Shown one piece after another: positions 27,022 to 36,332 of a stretch of 64,000 nucleotides of DNA. The position numbers and the translations under genes were made by a program. Under the pieces are notes generated by a model. The model was not told the DNA's origin. It did no database searches and was given only the letters and a program-made list of their open reading frames with translations. Each line of letters starts with the position of its first letter. Position 1 is the stretch's first letter. The DNA is taken from positions 1-64,000 of the forward strand of contig NZ_PDDM01000027.1 in the NCBI RefSeq assembly GCF_002914585.1. The letters run 5' to 3'. Source of the stretch: Pseudanabaena sp. BC1403. Lineage in GTDB: Bacteria; Cyanobacteriota; Cyanobacteriia; Pseudanabaenales; Pseudanabaenaceae.

Positions 27022-27786
27022 CTACGAGCCCAAATACGCCTCTAAAACTTTAGGATCACTTTGAACTTCAGAGGGTGAGCCATCGGCGAGATTGTGACCT
27101 TCGGCTAAGACCCAGACGCGATCGCACAGGGACATAATCACATCCATATTGTGTTCAATAATCAAAAAGCTCATTCCCTCTTGATTCCACTTGTGGATAT
27201 AGCAGCAAATCTCCTCAATCAAAGCAGGATTTACACCCGCCGCAGGTTCATCGAGCAAAATCAATTTAGGGTCAGTCATCAAAGCGCGAGCAATTTCTAA
27301 TAATTTGCGCTGTCCACCCGATAGACAACCTGCAAAATCATCTTCCATTCTAATTAAGCCCACAGACTCAAGAATATGTCTGGCTTTTTCGCGGTTCTCT
27401 CGCTCTTGAACAGCAATTTTTTGTCCTTGAAACCAAGTGTTCCAAAACTTTTCGCCCACCTGATCTTGAGCGGCTAGCAACATATTTTCTAGCACTGATA
27501 ACCGCGACAACACACGCGGCACTTGAAAGGTGCGGATCATACCAAGTTTAGCGATCGCATGGGGTGGTTTGCCTTGGATTGGCAATCCATTAAACTGCAC
27601 CGTACCGCGATCGGGCTTAAGGAAGTTGGAGAGCAGTCCAAAAAATGTAGTTTTACCTGCACCATTGGGACCAATTAGCCCTGTGATACTTCCCGCAGGT
27701 ACTTCGATTTGAGCGTTACTGACAGCATGAATGCCACCAAAGGATTTCGAGATGTTTTCAGCTTTGAGGATTGGCGCTAGGAACAT
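27022..27786 (-). CDS. Branched-chain/neutral amino-acid ABC transporter ATPase (LivG/NatA-like)
   Basis: 254 residues. Walker A GLIGPNGAGKTTFF, Q-loop MIRTFQVPRVLSRLSVLENMLLAAQ (typical of LivG), signature LSGGQRKLLEIARALM, Walker B LILLDEPAAGVNP, and IIEHNMDVIMSLCDRVWVLAEG. Cyanobacterial NatA, the ATPase of the neutral amino-acid permease N-I, belongs to this group. No permease or binding-protein genes adjoin it, so its partners must be elsewhere. Confidence 0.88.
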   Translation of the reverse strand: MFLAPILKAENISKSFGGIHAVSNAQIEVPAGSITGLIGPNGAGKTTFFGLLSNFLKPDRGTVQFNGLPIQGKPPHAIAKLGMIRTFQVPRVLSRLSVLENMLLAAQDQVGEKFWNTWFQGQKIAVQERENREKARHILESVGLIRMEDDFAGCLSGGQRKLLEIARALMTDPKLILLDEPAAGVNPALIEEICCYIHKWNQEGMSFLIIEHNMDVIMSLCDRVWVLAEGHNLADGSPSEVQSDPKVLEAYLGS

Positions 27787-27808
27787 AGAAAATTAGAGCT
27801 TGGTTTAA

Positions 27809-28639
27809 TTAGTGATTATTCAGGTTAGCTTTTGGCTTTTGTCCCTTTTTTGTGGATAGTTTTTGCAGTTTTAGGATTTGTTTTACGGTTAGCCCAGTTA
27901 ACTGAGCTACCAAATCTGGAGACATATTAGATCGCAGCATGTTTAGAGCTATTTGATTAGCTGCTTCAACCTTACCTTTGGCTAAACCCTCAGCTTTTCC
28001 TTTAGTTAAGCCTTCGCGCAAAATTTCTTGATAAACTACTGACTCTTCCATGATTTCACTCCTAAGTAATCGTTGAATTACTTCATGATCTAATGCTAGC
28101 CCAGAAATAATTGCTGTGGCAGCAGTGACATTACTTTTAACTTTTCGATCTTCAATATTGTCGATTAATTTGGCAACTTCTCGTAAGGTTTCGCTGGGAT
28201 TACCTGTTTTTGTTAGAACTGCCAGAGGTAAAAGCCCTTGATACTGTTGAAAAGGTTCGGTGGGTTGTTCCCATAGTCGAATTACATTAAATTCATGATT
28301 TAGCTTGTTTGTTTTAAAGTTGGTTTGATACGCAAGTGTTGATTTTGTTGGTCTTAAGTAGATTACGGTTTGATGAATTTCTTTGGCGGGATATTTACCG
28401 TAAAGCCTCAAATAGTAATTTGCCATCCGATAAGGCATTATGTCATCGGTTTTGGTTTGAAACTCCAGATGCATAATAACTGCTGAGGATTCTAGAAGAA
28501 TAACTGAATCGGCACGAATCGGATCGACTGAGAGTTCCGATGGTTCGAGTTTGGTTAGGGCGATCGGTTTCCCCAGCAGCCAAGTAGCAAAGTCGGTGGG
28601 GAAATTTTCAACTAAGAATTTACAGGTATTGTCATACAT
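27809..28639 (-). CDS. Rpn-family PD-(D/E)XK nuclease (recombination-promoting)
   Basis: About 276 residues from the ATG at 28639 (MYDNTCKFLVENFP, the usual family start); a longer reading would overlap nblS. Core: VDPIRADSVILL then IMHLEFQTKTDDIMPYRM, supplying the PD-(D/E)XK acidic residues and the Q/K of the fold. The C-terminus has low-complexity KGKAEGLAKGKVEA repeats and a helical tail common to these proteins. They are highly mobile and variable in cyanobacteria. It begins 4 bp after nblS on the same strand. Confidence 0.85.
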   Translation of the reverse strand: MYDNTCKFLVENFPTDFATWLLGKPIALTKLEPSELSVDPIRADSVILLESSAVIMHLEFQTKTDDIMPYRMANYYLRLYGKYPAKEIHQTVIYLRPTKSTLAYQTNFKTNKLNHEFNVIRLWEQPTEPFQQYQGLLPLAVLTKTGNPSETLREVAKLIDNIEDRKVKSNVTAATAIISGLALDHEVIQRLLRSEIMEESVVYQEILREGLTKGKAEGLAKGKVEAANQIALNMLRSNMSPDLVAQLTGLTVKQILKLQKLSTKKGQKPKANLNNH

Positions 28640-28643
28640 CGCG

Positions 28644-30620
28644 CTATACCGACATTGCTTGCACAGGTGCTGCGATCGCATTAACTACAGGTAACTCACA
28701 CCGATCTTGATACACGCTTAGATCAAACCAGAATGTACTACCAACGCCAACTTCACTCTTGATATGAATCTCACTGTGATGTTTCTCAATGATATTACGC
28801 ACAATCGATAGACCTAGTCCCGTCCCTTCGAGCGTATGCACTTTATCCTCTACGCGATAAAAACGATCAAAAATGCGATCGCAATCTTCGGCAGGAATGC
28901 CATAGCCAGTATCCTCAACCTCGACCCGCACATAATTGACGACACGATGGGGTTGAGTGGTAGTTTGATCTTGCCAAGGATAGATCCGAACCGTGACCTT
29001 GCCGCCAGTTTCGGTGAACTTTAAAGCATTCCCAACTAAGTTGTATAAAACCTGCAATATCAAATCATAATTCCCCCAAATCCTTTCGAGGTTGGGCGAA
29101 ATTTCATGCAATAGCTCAACACCCTTAGAAGAAGCATTGAGCTTGTAAGTCCGCACCGTTTGCTCAATCGTCTCAGATAAGTCGATCGCCGTGAAATGAT
29201 ATTGACGACCTGACTCTAAGCGAGATAGATCCAACACATCATTCACAAGGCGTGTCAGGCGATCGGTTTCATTATTGGCTGTACCGAGAAATTCTTTCTT
29301 CTGATCATCACTCAGTTCATCACCATATTCGTGCAAAGTCTCAATAAAAGACTTGATATTAAACAAAGGTGTGCGTAATTCATGGCTGACATTGCTAATA
29401 AATCGACTCTGCGCTGCATTTAGCTCCACCTCACGGGTGATGTCCTGAATCGTAATTGCTATCCCCTTAATTGCATTACTGGAGCTGAGCACACTCGTAA
29501 TCCAAATCCTAAAAGCATGGGCAAGCACTGAGTCGCCCTTCTCACCAGAAGCCATAATCCGAAATTCGCCGCCCTCGCGATCGCCTGTGGCAATTTGCAT
29601 GAGCGATCGCCCTAAGTCAGCACTGAGTCGCTCTGGCAAAATGTTCAAAATGCTTTTGCCTTGCCATGTATTTTTATCTAAATCCTGATCCCACCCCATA
29701 ATCTTGATCGCCGCAGGATTGGCAAGCACGATTCGCATATCTGAGTCGAGTAACAATGCGCCATCTGCGATCGTCGATACTAGAGTTTCCAGCTTCGCCT
29801 TTTCAGCAGTCAACTCTTCGATATTTTGCTCTTCGTATTTTTTCAGCCGTTGCGCCATCTCATTAAAGCTACGGATTAATTCCCCAAGCTCCCCACCAAA
29901 AGGCAAATCGATCCGTTGCTTGAAATTGCCACTAGCAATATTTTGTACCCCCGCCACCAATTCCCTGAGTGGTCGAGTAATCGTCACTGAGTTTGAGGCT
30001 GCCCCCAAAATCACCATCGCCCAGATCGACACAAATACTGCTGTTGTCACATCTAGAGTCAGGCTCGACGAAGCAACCGCTGTCGGGTTAGGGTTGATGC
30101 CGATCGCAATAATTCCTAAAGCTTTGCCGTCGTGCTGCAAATTGACAAATATATCGGTGACTTCCCCCTGTGGCGTGACATGTTGCCTTACCAAAGGGCG
30201 ATCGGGACGCATCATCGGATCTTCAGGTAACTGAATGCGTCGCCTGATACTTAAAGAATTTTTTACCTCATTAGAGTTAAATGGAATCCCGTAAAAAATC
30301 TCACCATCGGGATCAGCGTAGAGAATATAGCGAATGCTAGAGCTACTTTCGTAAAATTCTTTAGATAGACGAGTTACTTCTTGAAGATCATTTTTGGCTA
30401 CCAAGGGGGCAACATTAGCTGCAAGTAACAAACCTAAATCCTTACCAAAGCGCGTATCATTGAGTCGAGCATCAGTCTGAATATCATTGACAGCCCAAAA
30501 GGTGACAGCACTCATCAACAAAGAAACTAATAGCGTAATCAAAGCCATTAGCTTAGTTTGTAAAGAAAACTCTGTCCACCAACGTCTGGGTGTATTGTAA
30601 ATTTGAGGCAAAAAGTTCAT
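28644..30620 (-). CDS. nblS: Sensor histidine kinase NblS/Hik33 (DspA)
   Basis: Membrane kinase that controls high-light, cold, redox and nutrient-stress genes with the RpaB regulator. 658 residues from the ATG at 30620 (MNFLPQIYNTPRRWWTEF), matching the usual length. Order: membrane segment (about 25-45), periplasmic sensor domain, membrane segment, HAMP, PAS (LLDSDMRIVLANPAAIKIMGW), HisKA with SNVSHELRTPLFNIKSFIETL, and HATPase with YNLVGNALKFTETGG, DTGYGIP and GTGLGLSIVRNI. Divergent from the coiled-coil protein at 30735. Its leader holds four copies of an 11-bp repeat. Confidence 0.95.
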   Translation of the reverse strand: MNFLPQIYNTPRRWWTEFSLQTKLMALITLLVSLLMSAVTFWAVNDIQTDARLNDTRFGKDLGLLLAANVAPLVAKNDLQEVTRLSKEFYESSSSIRYILYADPDGEIFYGIPFNSNEVKNSLSIRRRIQLPEDPMMRPDRPLVRQHVTPQGEVTDIFVNLQHDGKALGIIAIGINPNPTAVASSSLTLDVTTAVFVSIWAMVILGAASNSVTITRPLRELVAGVQNIASGNFKQRIDLPFGGELGELIRSFNEMAQRLKKYEEQNIEELTAEKAKLETLVSTIADGALLLDSDMRIVLANPAAIKIMGWDQDLDKNTWQGKSILNILPERLSADLGRSLMQIATGDREGGEFRIMASGEKGDSVLAHAFRIWITSVLSSSNAIKGIAITIQDITREVELNAAQSRFISNVSHELRTPLFNIKSFIETLHEYGDELSDDQKKEFLGTANNETDRLTRLVNDVLDLSRLESGRQYHFTAIDLSETIEQTVRTYKLNASSKGVELLHEISPNLERIWGNYDLILQVLYNLVGNALKFTETGGKVTVRIYPWQDQTTTQPHRVVNYVRVEVEDTGYGIPAEDCDRIFDRFYRVEDKVHTLEGTGLGLSIVRNIIEKHHSEIHIKSEVGVGSTFWFDLSVYQDRCELPVVNAIAAPVQAMSV

Positions 30621-30638
30621 CTTTTTGTAGTCATTTGG

Positions 30639-30681
30639 TTGGATATTGTTGGATATTTGTTGGATATTTGTTGGATATTTG
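30639..30681. repeat. Tandem repeat in the nblS leader
   Basis: Four head-to-tail units of TTGGATATTTG (the first lacks one T), starting 18 bp before the nblS start codon on the complementary strand. Confidence 0.9.
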
Positions 30682-30734
30682 TATGGCTTTTCGTTTAATA
30701 TGTGCGATCGAAACGCAAGGATGAGGATCTCAAG

Positions 30735-32306
30735 ATGGATGAGGCTAGCATTGTCAATGCGATAGAGGCAGACCTTCAAAACTATAAGGTAAAAACTCAA
30801 ATCCGCCGCAAAGAATCTCAGTTGCATGTTCTGATTACCAGAGCAGATGGCGATGATGTTGACTATGCCTCCCTCTATAATATTGTGAAACGCTGTATTG
30901 ATAAGCTACCAATCGAGGGGGTAGATAGCTTAGTTGTGTATGGTAGATTATCTGGGGCAAAGCATCCCGAATGGCATAGAACGGCAGAGATTAAGCCACC
31001 TTTACCTTTAATTGAACTTGATCTTGAAGAATTAGAGGAATTTGGCGATATCAATAACATTCAGAATCCGTCATTTCTCCCTGACAATGATGAGACAGAG
31101 ATTCAGTCGGCAAATCTTGAGCCTGATCACGACTTAAAAAGCTTTAAGAGTAGTATCGATAATGATCTAAAGGCTGCTGCCAATAAAGCTGTCCATCAAA
31201 CTAATAAAAATGAAATTAATAATATTAAGAATGAAGATTTTGGCTTAGACAATCTGGAATTGCAATCATTTAACCTAGAGCCTCTCCAGCAAAATACGTT
31301 TGCTCTAGAGTCTTTTGAGACAGATCCTTTTGAAGTAAATATTCAAGAATCCAAATCGCAATCGCCTATAGAGAAAAAAAACTCTTGGGCTGATAGGGAT
31401 GAAGACTTTACTTTCGATTCTCCAACTGTGGCAGCAAAGCCAATGCCATTGCCACCGCCACCAACGGTTAGGCGCACTACTAAAAAACCTATCGATAAGA
31501 TCCAAACCGAAAATGAACCGATAAAAACTGCTTACCCTAAGGATAAGTCTTTACTTCTTTCTATAGCTTTTGCCGTGGCTGCGATCGGCATCGTCGGAAT
31601 TTGTGGATGGCTAGTGTGGGATCGTTCTAATCAGCAACAATATCTAGCTAATGCAAGGAACTTTAGTAATCAAGATATTAATCCCAAGAAAATCACGAAA
31701 CTAGAAACGCTCACAGGAACACGTAATCGTTTACAAACGATCATTTCACAGCTGGAAGAAATCTCTGATCGACCTGCTTCTCTATATGCGGATGCACAGG
31801 CTGAGTTAGCAACTCTGCGTCCGAAACTTGCCGAGTTCGATCGCAAAATCAATGTTGAACAGACAGCTAATAAAAATCTAGAGTCATCAAAGAATGTCAC
31901 GATTGAGGCGGCGAAAGCAACTCAAAATCCACCGCACAAGTCAACTGTTTGGAAGTCTGCCCAAGAAAAGCGACAACAGGCTTTAAAGCTTTTAGAGAAT
32001 GTGACTACTGACTCTGTGCTATATGGCGATGCCCAACAGCGTATCAAGGCTTATCGCGCAGAATTAGTCCAAATCACAAAATGGGTAGAAATCCAACAAA
32101 GGGCTGAGACATCAGTAAGTACTGTCAATCCTGCTACTGTAAATCAACTTAAACAGTTGAAATCTAAAGCGCCAGAGAAGCAACAGTTTTTACCGCAATG
32201 TCAAGCGATTTTGCAGCCCCAAATTTCTAATGCTGAATCTCAGAGAACTGGATTTCCAGTTCCCGTTTTGACTAGCTATCTATGTGCTTATTTCTGGGAT
32301 TCATAG
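30735..32306 (+). CDS. Single-pass membrane protein with cytoplasmic acidic region and coiled-coil repeats
   Basis: About 523 residues from the ATG at 30735, which has AGGATGAGG upstream; a GTG at 30702 would add 11. Unrecognised by name. A small N-terminal globular segment (about 1-85, LHVLITRADGDDVDYASLYNIV) is followed by an Asn/Asp/Glu-rich linker, one membrane segment (about 274-293, LLLSIAFAVAAIGIVGICGWLVW), and an outer part with two related helical repeats (RLQTIISQLEEI...YADAQAELATLRPKL; RQQALKLLENV...YGDAQQRIKAYRAEL). The last 40 residues include a Cys-containing motif (FLPQCQAILQPQI). Similar proteins occur in other cyanobacteria. Confidence 0.75.
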   Translation: MDEASIVNAIEADLQNYKVKTQIRRKESQLHVLITRADGDDVDYASLYNIVKRCIDKLPIEGVDSLVVYGRLSGAKHPEWHRTAEIKPPLPLIELDLEELEEFGDINNIQNPSFLPDNDETEIQSANLEPDHDLKSFKSSIDNDLKAAANKAVHQTNKNEINNIKNEDFGLDNLELQSFNLEPLQQNTFALESFETDPFEVNIQESKSQSPIEKKNSWADRDEDFTFDSPTVAAKPMPLPPPPTVRRTTKKPIDKIQTENEPIKTAYPKDKSLLLSIAFAVAAIGIVGICGWLVWDRSNQQQYLANARNFSNQDINPKKITKLETLTGTRNRLQTIISQLEEISDRPASLYADAQAELATLRPKLAEFDRKINVEQTANKNLESSKNVTIEAAKATQNPPHKSTVWKSAQEKRQQALKLLENVTTDSVLYGDAQQRIKAYRAELVQITKWVEIQQRAETSVSTVNPATVNQLKQLKSKAPEKQQFLPQCQAILQPQISNAESQRTGFPVPVLTSYLCAYFWDS

Positions 32307-32373
32307 AAAGCGCTAATGACTCAACCACAACTTACTCAACTTGAAAGTAAGTAGATGGACATAATTAATTAAA

Positions 32374-32426
32374 ATCCAAACTCGTAAGGTTTCGTCCCTG
32401 CGAGGCACATCCTCGCGAGTTTGGAT
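32374..32426. terminator. Hairpin downstream of the coiled-coil gene
   Basis: ATCCAAACTCG / CGAGTTTGGAT outer stem with an inner GCGAGG/CCTCGC stem. It lies in the 272-bp gap before radC, where nothing else was recognised. Confidence 0.55.
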
Positions 32427-32578
32427 AATTTATTTTGCACAAGCATAGCTGCCACAAAGTGTCTTAGGACAAATCAATCATTTCTATATGACTCTTACAT
32501 CTCTCTTTTTTCTGGGTTTTTATTAGCAATTACGATAAAATACAGAAAATATTCTTGCAACACTAGGTGCGATTTTAG

Positions 32579-33313
32579 ATGACTTATTCTCTGCGAATTG
32601 TGGATATGGCTGAAAGCGATCGCCCCCGCGAAAGGCTACTCAGTCAGGGAGTTCGCAGTTTATCTAATGCAGAATTAATCGCAATTTTATTAGGGACAGG
32701 TCAGGGACCAGGTAAACTCTCAGCAGTGGGCTTAGGACAGCTAATCTTACAAACCATTGGCAAAGATCGCACCAGTGATCCTGTGGCAGCTTTGCAGACT
32801 GTCTCACCACAGGAACTAATGCAAATCGAAGGAGTTGGCCCCGCAAAAGCAACGTCAATCTTAGCTGCGATCGAGTTAGGCAAGAGGGCACTCTATGCCA
32901 AGCCTCCAGATTTGACCGAAGTAACTGATCCATCAGTGGCAGCAGCAGCACTCAGTCAAGACCTGATGTGGCAACCCCAAGAGCGCCTTGCTGTAGTAAT
33001 GCTCGACAACAAAAATCGGATTATCGCCCAGCGCATTATTACCATCGGCACAGCGACAGAAACCCTCGCTCATCCCCGTGATATTTTCCGAGAGGTTCTC
33101 AAAAGCGGTGCAGTGCGTCTAATTGTGGCGCACAATCATCCATCGGGAAATACATCTCCAAGTCCCGAAGACATCACGCTTACACGCCAATTACTTGAAG
33201 CAGCAAGAATGCTGAGCATTCCACTTTTGGATCATTTGATTTTAGGAAATGGAACCTTTTCCAGTATTCGCGAAACTTCAACATTATGGAAAGAAGTTCC
33301 CCAAACAGAATAA
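32579..33313 (+). CDS. radC: RadC/MPN-JAB domain protein
   Basis: 244 residues. N-terminal UPF0758 region with a helix-hairpin-helix ([21 protein letters not shown]) and a C-terminal JAMM metalloprotease-like domain with the motif [18 protein letters not shown] (His-x-His ... Asp). Despite the name, a direct DNA-repair role is doubtful; its true activity is unknown. ATG start; strong terminator follows. Confidence 0.9.
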   Translation: MTYSLRIVDMAESDRPRERLLSQGVRSLSNAELIAILLGTGQGPGKLSAVGLGQLILQTIGKDRTSDPVAALQTVSPQELMQIEGVGPAKATSILAAIELGKRALYAKPPDLTEVTDPSVAAAALSQDLMWQPQERLAVVMLDNKNRIIAQRIITIGTATETLAHPRDIFREVLKSGAVRLIVAHNHPSGNTSPSPEDITLTRQLLEAARMLSIPLLDHLILGNGTFSSIRETSTLWKEVPQTE

Positions 33314-33371
33314 AAACCAATAATTTTTAAAAGTGTTGCAGAGCAACACTTTTAAAAATTATTGGTTTTTA
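33311..33371. terminator. Bidirectional terminator, 28-bp perfect stem
   Basis: AAAAACCAATAATTTTTAAA... around an AGA loop, perfectly palindromic over 28 bp per arm. Between the convergent radC and Spy-like genes. Confidence 0.8.
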
Positions 33372-33416
33372 TTTCAGCGCAAAGCGCTGTAAATGTAGGG
33401 ACTAGCGAGGACTTCC

Positions 33417-33863
33417 TTAACGAGTCGTGCCGCGATTTGATTGGCGTTGTTGCTTCATTTGCTCAAGTTGTTGTTGCTGAGCAGGAGTCAAAACATTCTT
33501 CATTTGCGCCTTGGTGTCTTCTGCGATCGCCTTCATTTGTTGCTTTTGAGCATCGGTTAGATTCAGAGACTTGCGTACACCCTTGCGATCGCCAGATTGA
33601 CGAGCTTGTTCCATAATTGCGCGTTGTTCAGCAGTCAAAACAGCTTGGCTACGAGCTTTGGCACTTTCGCGAATAGACTTCATTTGTGCCTTTTGGGCTT
33701 CAGTCAAATTCAACTGTTTCCAGCCTTCGCCTTGACGGGGCTTGCGTTTTTCGGTGCTATTTTGAGTGGTATTTTGTGCAGCAACGAGATTTGGAATTGC
33801 CACGGCTCCGACTGCCACAGTTACACAAGCGATCGCCAACAATTTTTTGATATTACGAAACAT
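33417..33863 (-). CDS. Spy/CpxP-like small secreted protein
   Basis: 148 residues from the ATG at 33863 (MFRNIKKLLAIACV); a longer in-frame start at 33938 adds a second hydrophobic stretch and is unlikely. Signal peptide about 1-28 (cleavage near VAAQN). The mature part has two LTxxQ-type motifs typical of Spy/CpxP: LNLTEAQKAQMKSI and LNLTDAQKQQMKAI, with a third related LTAEQ/LTPAQ element, and a Gln-rich end. Such proteins act as periplasmic chaperones or metal/stress sensors; the role here is inferred. Confidence 0.75.
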   Translation of the reverse strand: MFRNIKKLLAIACVTVAVGAVAIPNLVAAQNTTQNSTEKRKPRQGEGWKQLNLTEAQKAQMKSIRESAKARSQAVLTAEQRAIMEQARQSGDRKGVRKSLNLTDAQKQQMKAIAEDTKAQMKNVLTPAQQQQLEQMKQQRQSNRGTTR

Positions 33864-33942
33864 TTGATTTTCCCCTTTGTGAGAAGGCTTAATTATCTGT
33901 ACGAGGGTTTTGACAAGCGCCACGATCAAAAGGTTCAAAATT

Positions 33943-33981
33943 AAAAAATTAGATTTGGGCTGCGCCCAAATCTAATTTTTT
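33943..33981. terminator. Terminator
   Basis: AAAAAATTAGATTTGGGC, TGC loop, exact complement ending TTTTTT, immediately after the minus-strand gene at 33981. Confidence 0.8.
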
Positions 33982-34403
33982 TAACTGGCACAACTTCTCA
34001 AAATTACACCGATAATTATGCCAATCCCGACAAAACGGACGATTTGCCAAAAAGGTTCACGAAAACTACTCCAAGAGAGTAAACGACTTTCAAGATCGGC
34101 TTCGATTTGTTCGAGTTGCTCGCTTACTGCTTCTAATTGCTTGAGCAGCTCTTCTTTATGTGGGCTTGTGCGCTCATTGAGAGAATTAGGCTTACGTCGA
34201 ATTTTTTGATTTTTGTTTCTGTCAGAGCGATCGCTAGAAACATCTTGAAGTTGCTCTCTAATTTGTTCTTTTTGAGTTTGTAATTCGTTCTGCTTGAGCG
34301 AATCACGACGAACTTGCAGGAAACGCTGTTCGATTTCTTCTAATAGTCCTTTGGTTTCTTGGAGTTGAGCTTCTATATCGCTCCAATCAGAAATTTCTGT
34401 CAC
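33981..34403 (-). CDS. Coiled-coil protein with C-terminal membrane anchor
   Basis: 140 residues from a GTG at 34403 (no in-frame ATG available). Residues about 5-110 are strongly heptad-like and charged (EAQLQETKGLLEEIEQRFLQ, KEELLKQLEAVSEQLEQIEADLESRL); a hydrophobic anchor near the end (FWQIVRFVGIGIIIGVILRSC) makes it tail-anchored. No family recognised. Similar short coiled-coil tail-anchored proteins occur in other cyanobacteria. Confidence 0.65.
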   Translation of the reverse strand: MTEISDWSDIEAQLQETKGLLEEIEQRFLQVRRDSLKQNELQTQKEQIREQLQDVSSDRSDRNKNQKIRRKPNSLNERTSPHKEELLKQLEAVSEQLEQIEADLESRLLSWSSFREPFWQIVRFVGIGIIIGVILRSCAS

Positions 34404-34433
34404 AGCATCAATCTAAATAAGTGGGATTTGATG

Positions 34434-34450
34434 GCGGTGCGCCGCACCGC
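34434..34450. repeat. Short GC palindrome
   Basis: GCGGTGC-GCC-GCACCGC, a 7-bp perfect stem in the intergenic region upstream of the coiled-coil gene. Confidence 0.5.
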
Positions 34451-34473
34451 TAAGTAGCTAAGCAATTAAATAT

Positions 34474-34534
34474 AAAACCCCAAAAACTGTACCGCCCGCG
34501 CATCGGGCGGTACAGTTTTTGGATTGGGGTTTTT
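34474..34534. terminator. Hairpin with CTGTACCGCCCG core
   Basis: AAAAACTGTACCGCCCG and its complement (17-bp stem), extended by AAAACCCC/GGGGTTTT. A close relative of its core is in the hairpin at 38676-38714. The 219-bp gap 34404-34622 holds only hairpins. Confidence 0.65.
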
Positions 34535-34584
34535 AATTATGCCAAGATATTTATAAATGAATTTTACCGTGATTGTTGCGATCG

Positions 34585-34637
34585 CCCATATGTCTATAAA
34601 AATACGTGCGCAGCAGGTATTTTTATAGACATATGGG
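34585..34637 (-). terminator. Terminator of the Ser/Thr kinase gene
   Basis: CCCATATGTCTATAAAAATAC and its exact complement (21 bp each), 11-nt loop; one arm includes the kinase stop codon. Confidence 0.7.
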
Positions 34638-36284
34638 TTTGGTGCGATTAGCCGCGACCCAACCTGCGATCGGTTCAGAAATTTGGAGCCAGCCTTGCTT
34701 TTCGCTCTGCACTGTAATTTGTGTGCCATTGTCGAGTTTGCCAATGATCGCAAAATCTACGCCCGCATCTTGACGGACATTAATCGGCGGATTGGGATCA
34801 GAAATTAAACGTTTAGTGTAGTCACATAGAGAATTTGAAATATTAGTAGGAGTAGATTGCGACGTATTAGAGTTTCTAGCAAAACGATCTTGAAAATCAC
34901 GAAGGTACTTCACATTTTTTATTTCCGTTGTGGTTAGAAGATCCTCAGGAAATTTATCAGGTTCATAGATGGGTTTATACCAAGGTTGCATATTGAAATA
35001 TGACTGCAATTCAGGATCTTTAAAGCGGCGACCATAACGGGCAAAAACTTCATTGCGCATGATATCTAGCTCAAGAGCACTCTTATTCGCTAAATCTTGA
35101 TCGCCGATCGCACGTTCTGAGAGAAATAGATATTTGGGGCTAGGTAAACTAGCATTAGCGTTAGCATTAATATTAAGATCACTCTTGATTGTGGGTGAAA
35201 GACGGAAAAATATCCATACAGCACCAATAGCCACGATCGCCGATATGATCCCCACCGCGATCAGCACCAAGCGATTTTTTTGACTAAATTGTAGATGATC
35301 CATTGCTGAGACTTTTGAGGAAACCGTTGTTGCCACATCATCATTTGGATTAAAAGCTGAGACTAGCCCTTGAAAATTAGCCTGCACCGTCGTAGATAAA
35401 ATTGTGGGTGCGATTGGCGATGCTAATTTTCGTAAATCTGTCAGTACAGCTTCAGCAGACTGATAGCGATCGCGAAAGTCATATTTGACTAACTTATCGA
35501 TGATCATCGCCAATTCATCGCTGACACTGGCACGATATTTTAAAGCTGCATAGTCAGGAGATGTTCGCCAAGCTAATTCACCTGTTTCTAGATTTTCAGA
35601 TAACAAATTTGGGGCAACTCCCGTCAGTCCTTGCACTGCGATCGCCCCAACAGCGTAAAGATCACTACAGGGTCTAGGCTTGCCGATCGCTTGCTCATTG
35701 GGCATATAGCCATCTGTACCAATGGCAACCGTAGATCCAATATTGGAAACAACCGCCGTTCCCACTTGCTTAACAGCTCCAAAATCGATCAATACTAATT
35801 TGCCATCGGTACGCCGACGCATCAAGTTAGCGGGTTTAATATCCCTATGGATCGCGCCCTGTTGATGCACAAAAACGAGGGTTTCTAGTACATCGATCAA
35901 AAAAGCGATCGCCTGAGCTTCATTCATCCGCCCCAATGGATAGCCATCAGCAGATCGCTCAATAGAGATGATTTCGTTAGTAAGCTCATAGCCATCGATC
36001 AGCTCTTGCACCAAATAAAACTGATGATCTTCTTCAAAATGAGCTAACAAACGAGGAATGCGATCGTGGCTACCAAGCTTATGTAAAACCCTTGCCTCAG
36101 TCTCAAATAATCGACTAGCAATTTCCAATACAAAAGTATCGCTAGAAGTAGGCTGGAGTCTTTTAACCACACATTTCTGATGGTCTGGCAACTGCAAGTC
36201 TTCAGCCAAATAAGTCTCTCCAAAGCCCCCACTTCCAAGAGCTTGGATGATTTGATATCTCCCACTAATCACTTTGCCAATCAT
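34623..36284 (-). CDS. Membrane Ser/Thr protein kinase with YARHG and SH3 domains
   Basis: 553 residues from the ATG at 36284 (MIGKVISGRYQIIQALG), the standard bacterial Hanks-kinase opening. Kinase domain about 1-265: GSGGFGETYLAED (P-loop), CVVKRL (Lys), HRDIKPANLM (catalytic Asp), IDFGAVKQV (DFG). A membrane segment at about 334-352 (LVLIAVGIISAIVAIGAVWIF) is followed outside by a YARHG domain (LSERAIGDQDL, MRNEVFARYGRRF, WYKP) and a C-terminal SH3b domain (INVRQDAGVDFAIIGKL, GWLQISEPIAGWV). The YARHG and SH3b parts may bind cell-wall ligands, making this a PASTA-like wall sensor by analogy. Confidence 0.9.
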   Translation of the reverse strand: MIGKVISGRYQIIQALGSGGFGETYLAEDLQLPDHQKCVVKRLQPTSSDTFVLEIASRLFETEARVLHKLGSHDRIPRLLAHFEEDHQFYLVQELIDGYELTNEIISIERSADGYPLGRMNEAQAIAFLIDVLETLVFVHQQGAIHRDIKPANLMRRRTDGKLVLIDFGAVKQVGTAVVSNIGSTVAIGTDGYMPNEQAIGKPRPCSDLYAVGAIAVQGLTGVAPNLLSENLETGELAWRTSPDYAALKYRASVSDELAMIIDKLVKYDFRDRYQSAEAVLTDLRKLASPIAPTILSTTVQANFQGLVSAFNPNDDVATTVSSKVSAMDHLQFSQKNRLVLIAVGIISAIVAIGAVWIFFRLSPTIKSDLNINANANASLPSPKYLFLSERAIGDQDLANKSALELDIMRNEVFARYGRRFKDPELQSYFNMQPWYKPIYEPDKFPEDLLTTTEIKNVKYLRDFQDRFARNSNTSQSTPTNISNSLCDYTKRLISDPNPPINVRQDAGVDFAIIGKLDNGTQITVQSEKQGWLQISEPIAGWVAANRTKPICL

Positions 36285-36332
36285 GTGCAGGTAGACCAAT
36301 TTAAGTAGAGAAGCGCAACGCACTCATCTACT

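Noticed and set aside
28644..30827. Longer nblS reading frame starting at 30827
   Set aside because: It would translate the tandem repeat and overlap the divergent gene; family alignment by eye starts at MNFLPQ, 30620.
34466..34753. Minus-strand frame over the Ser/Thr kinase end
   Set aside because: It lies across two hairpins and antisense/out of frame to the kinase SH3 domain; no start signal.
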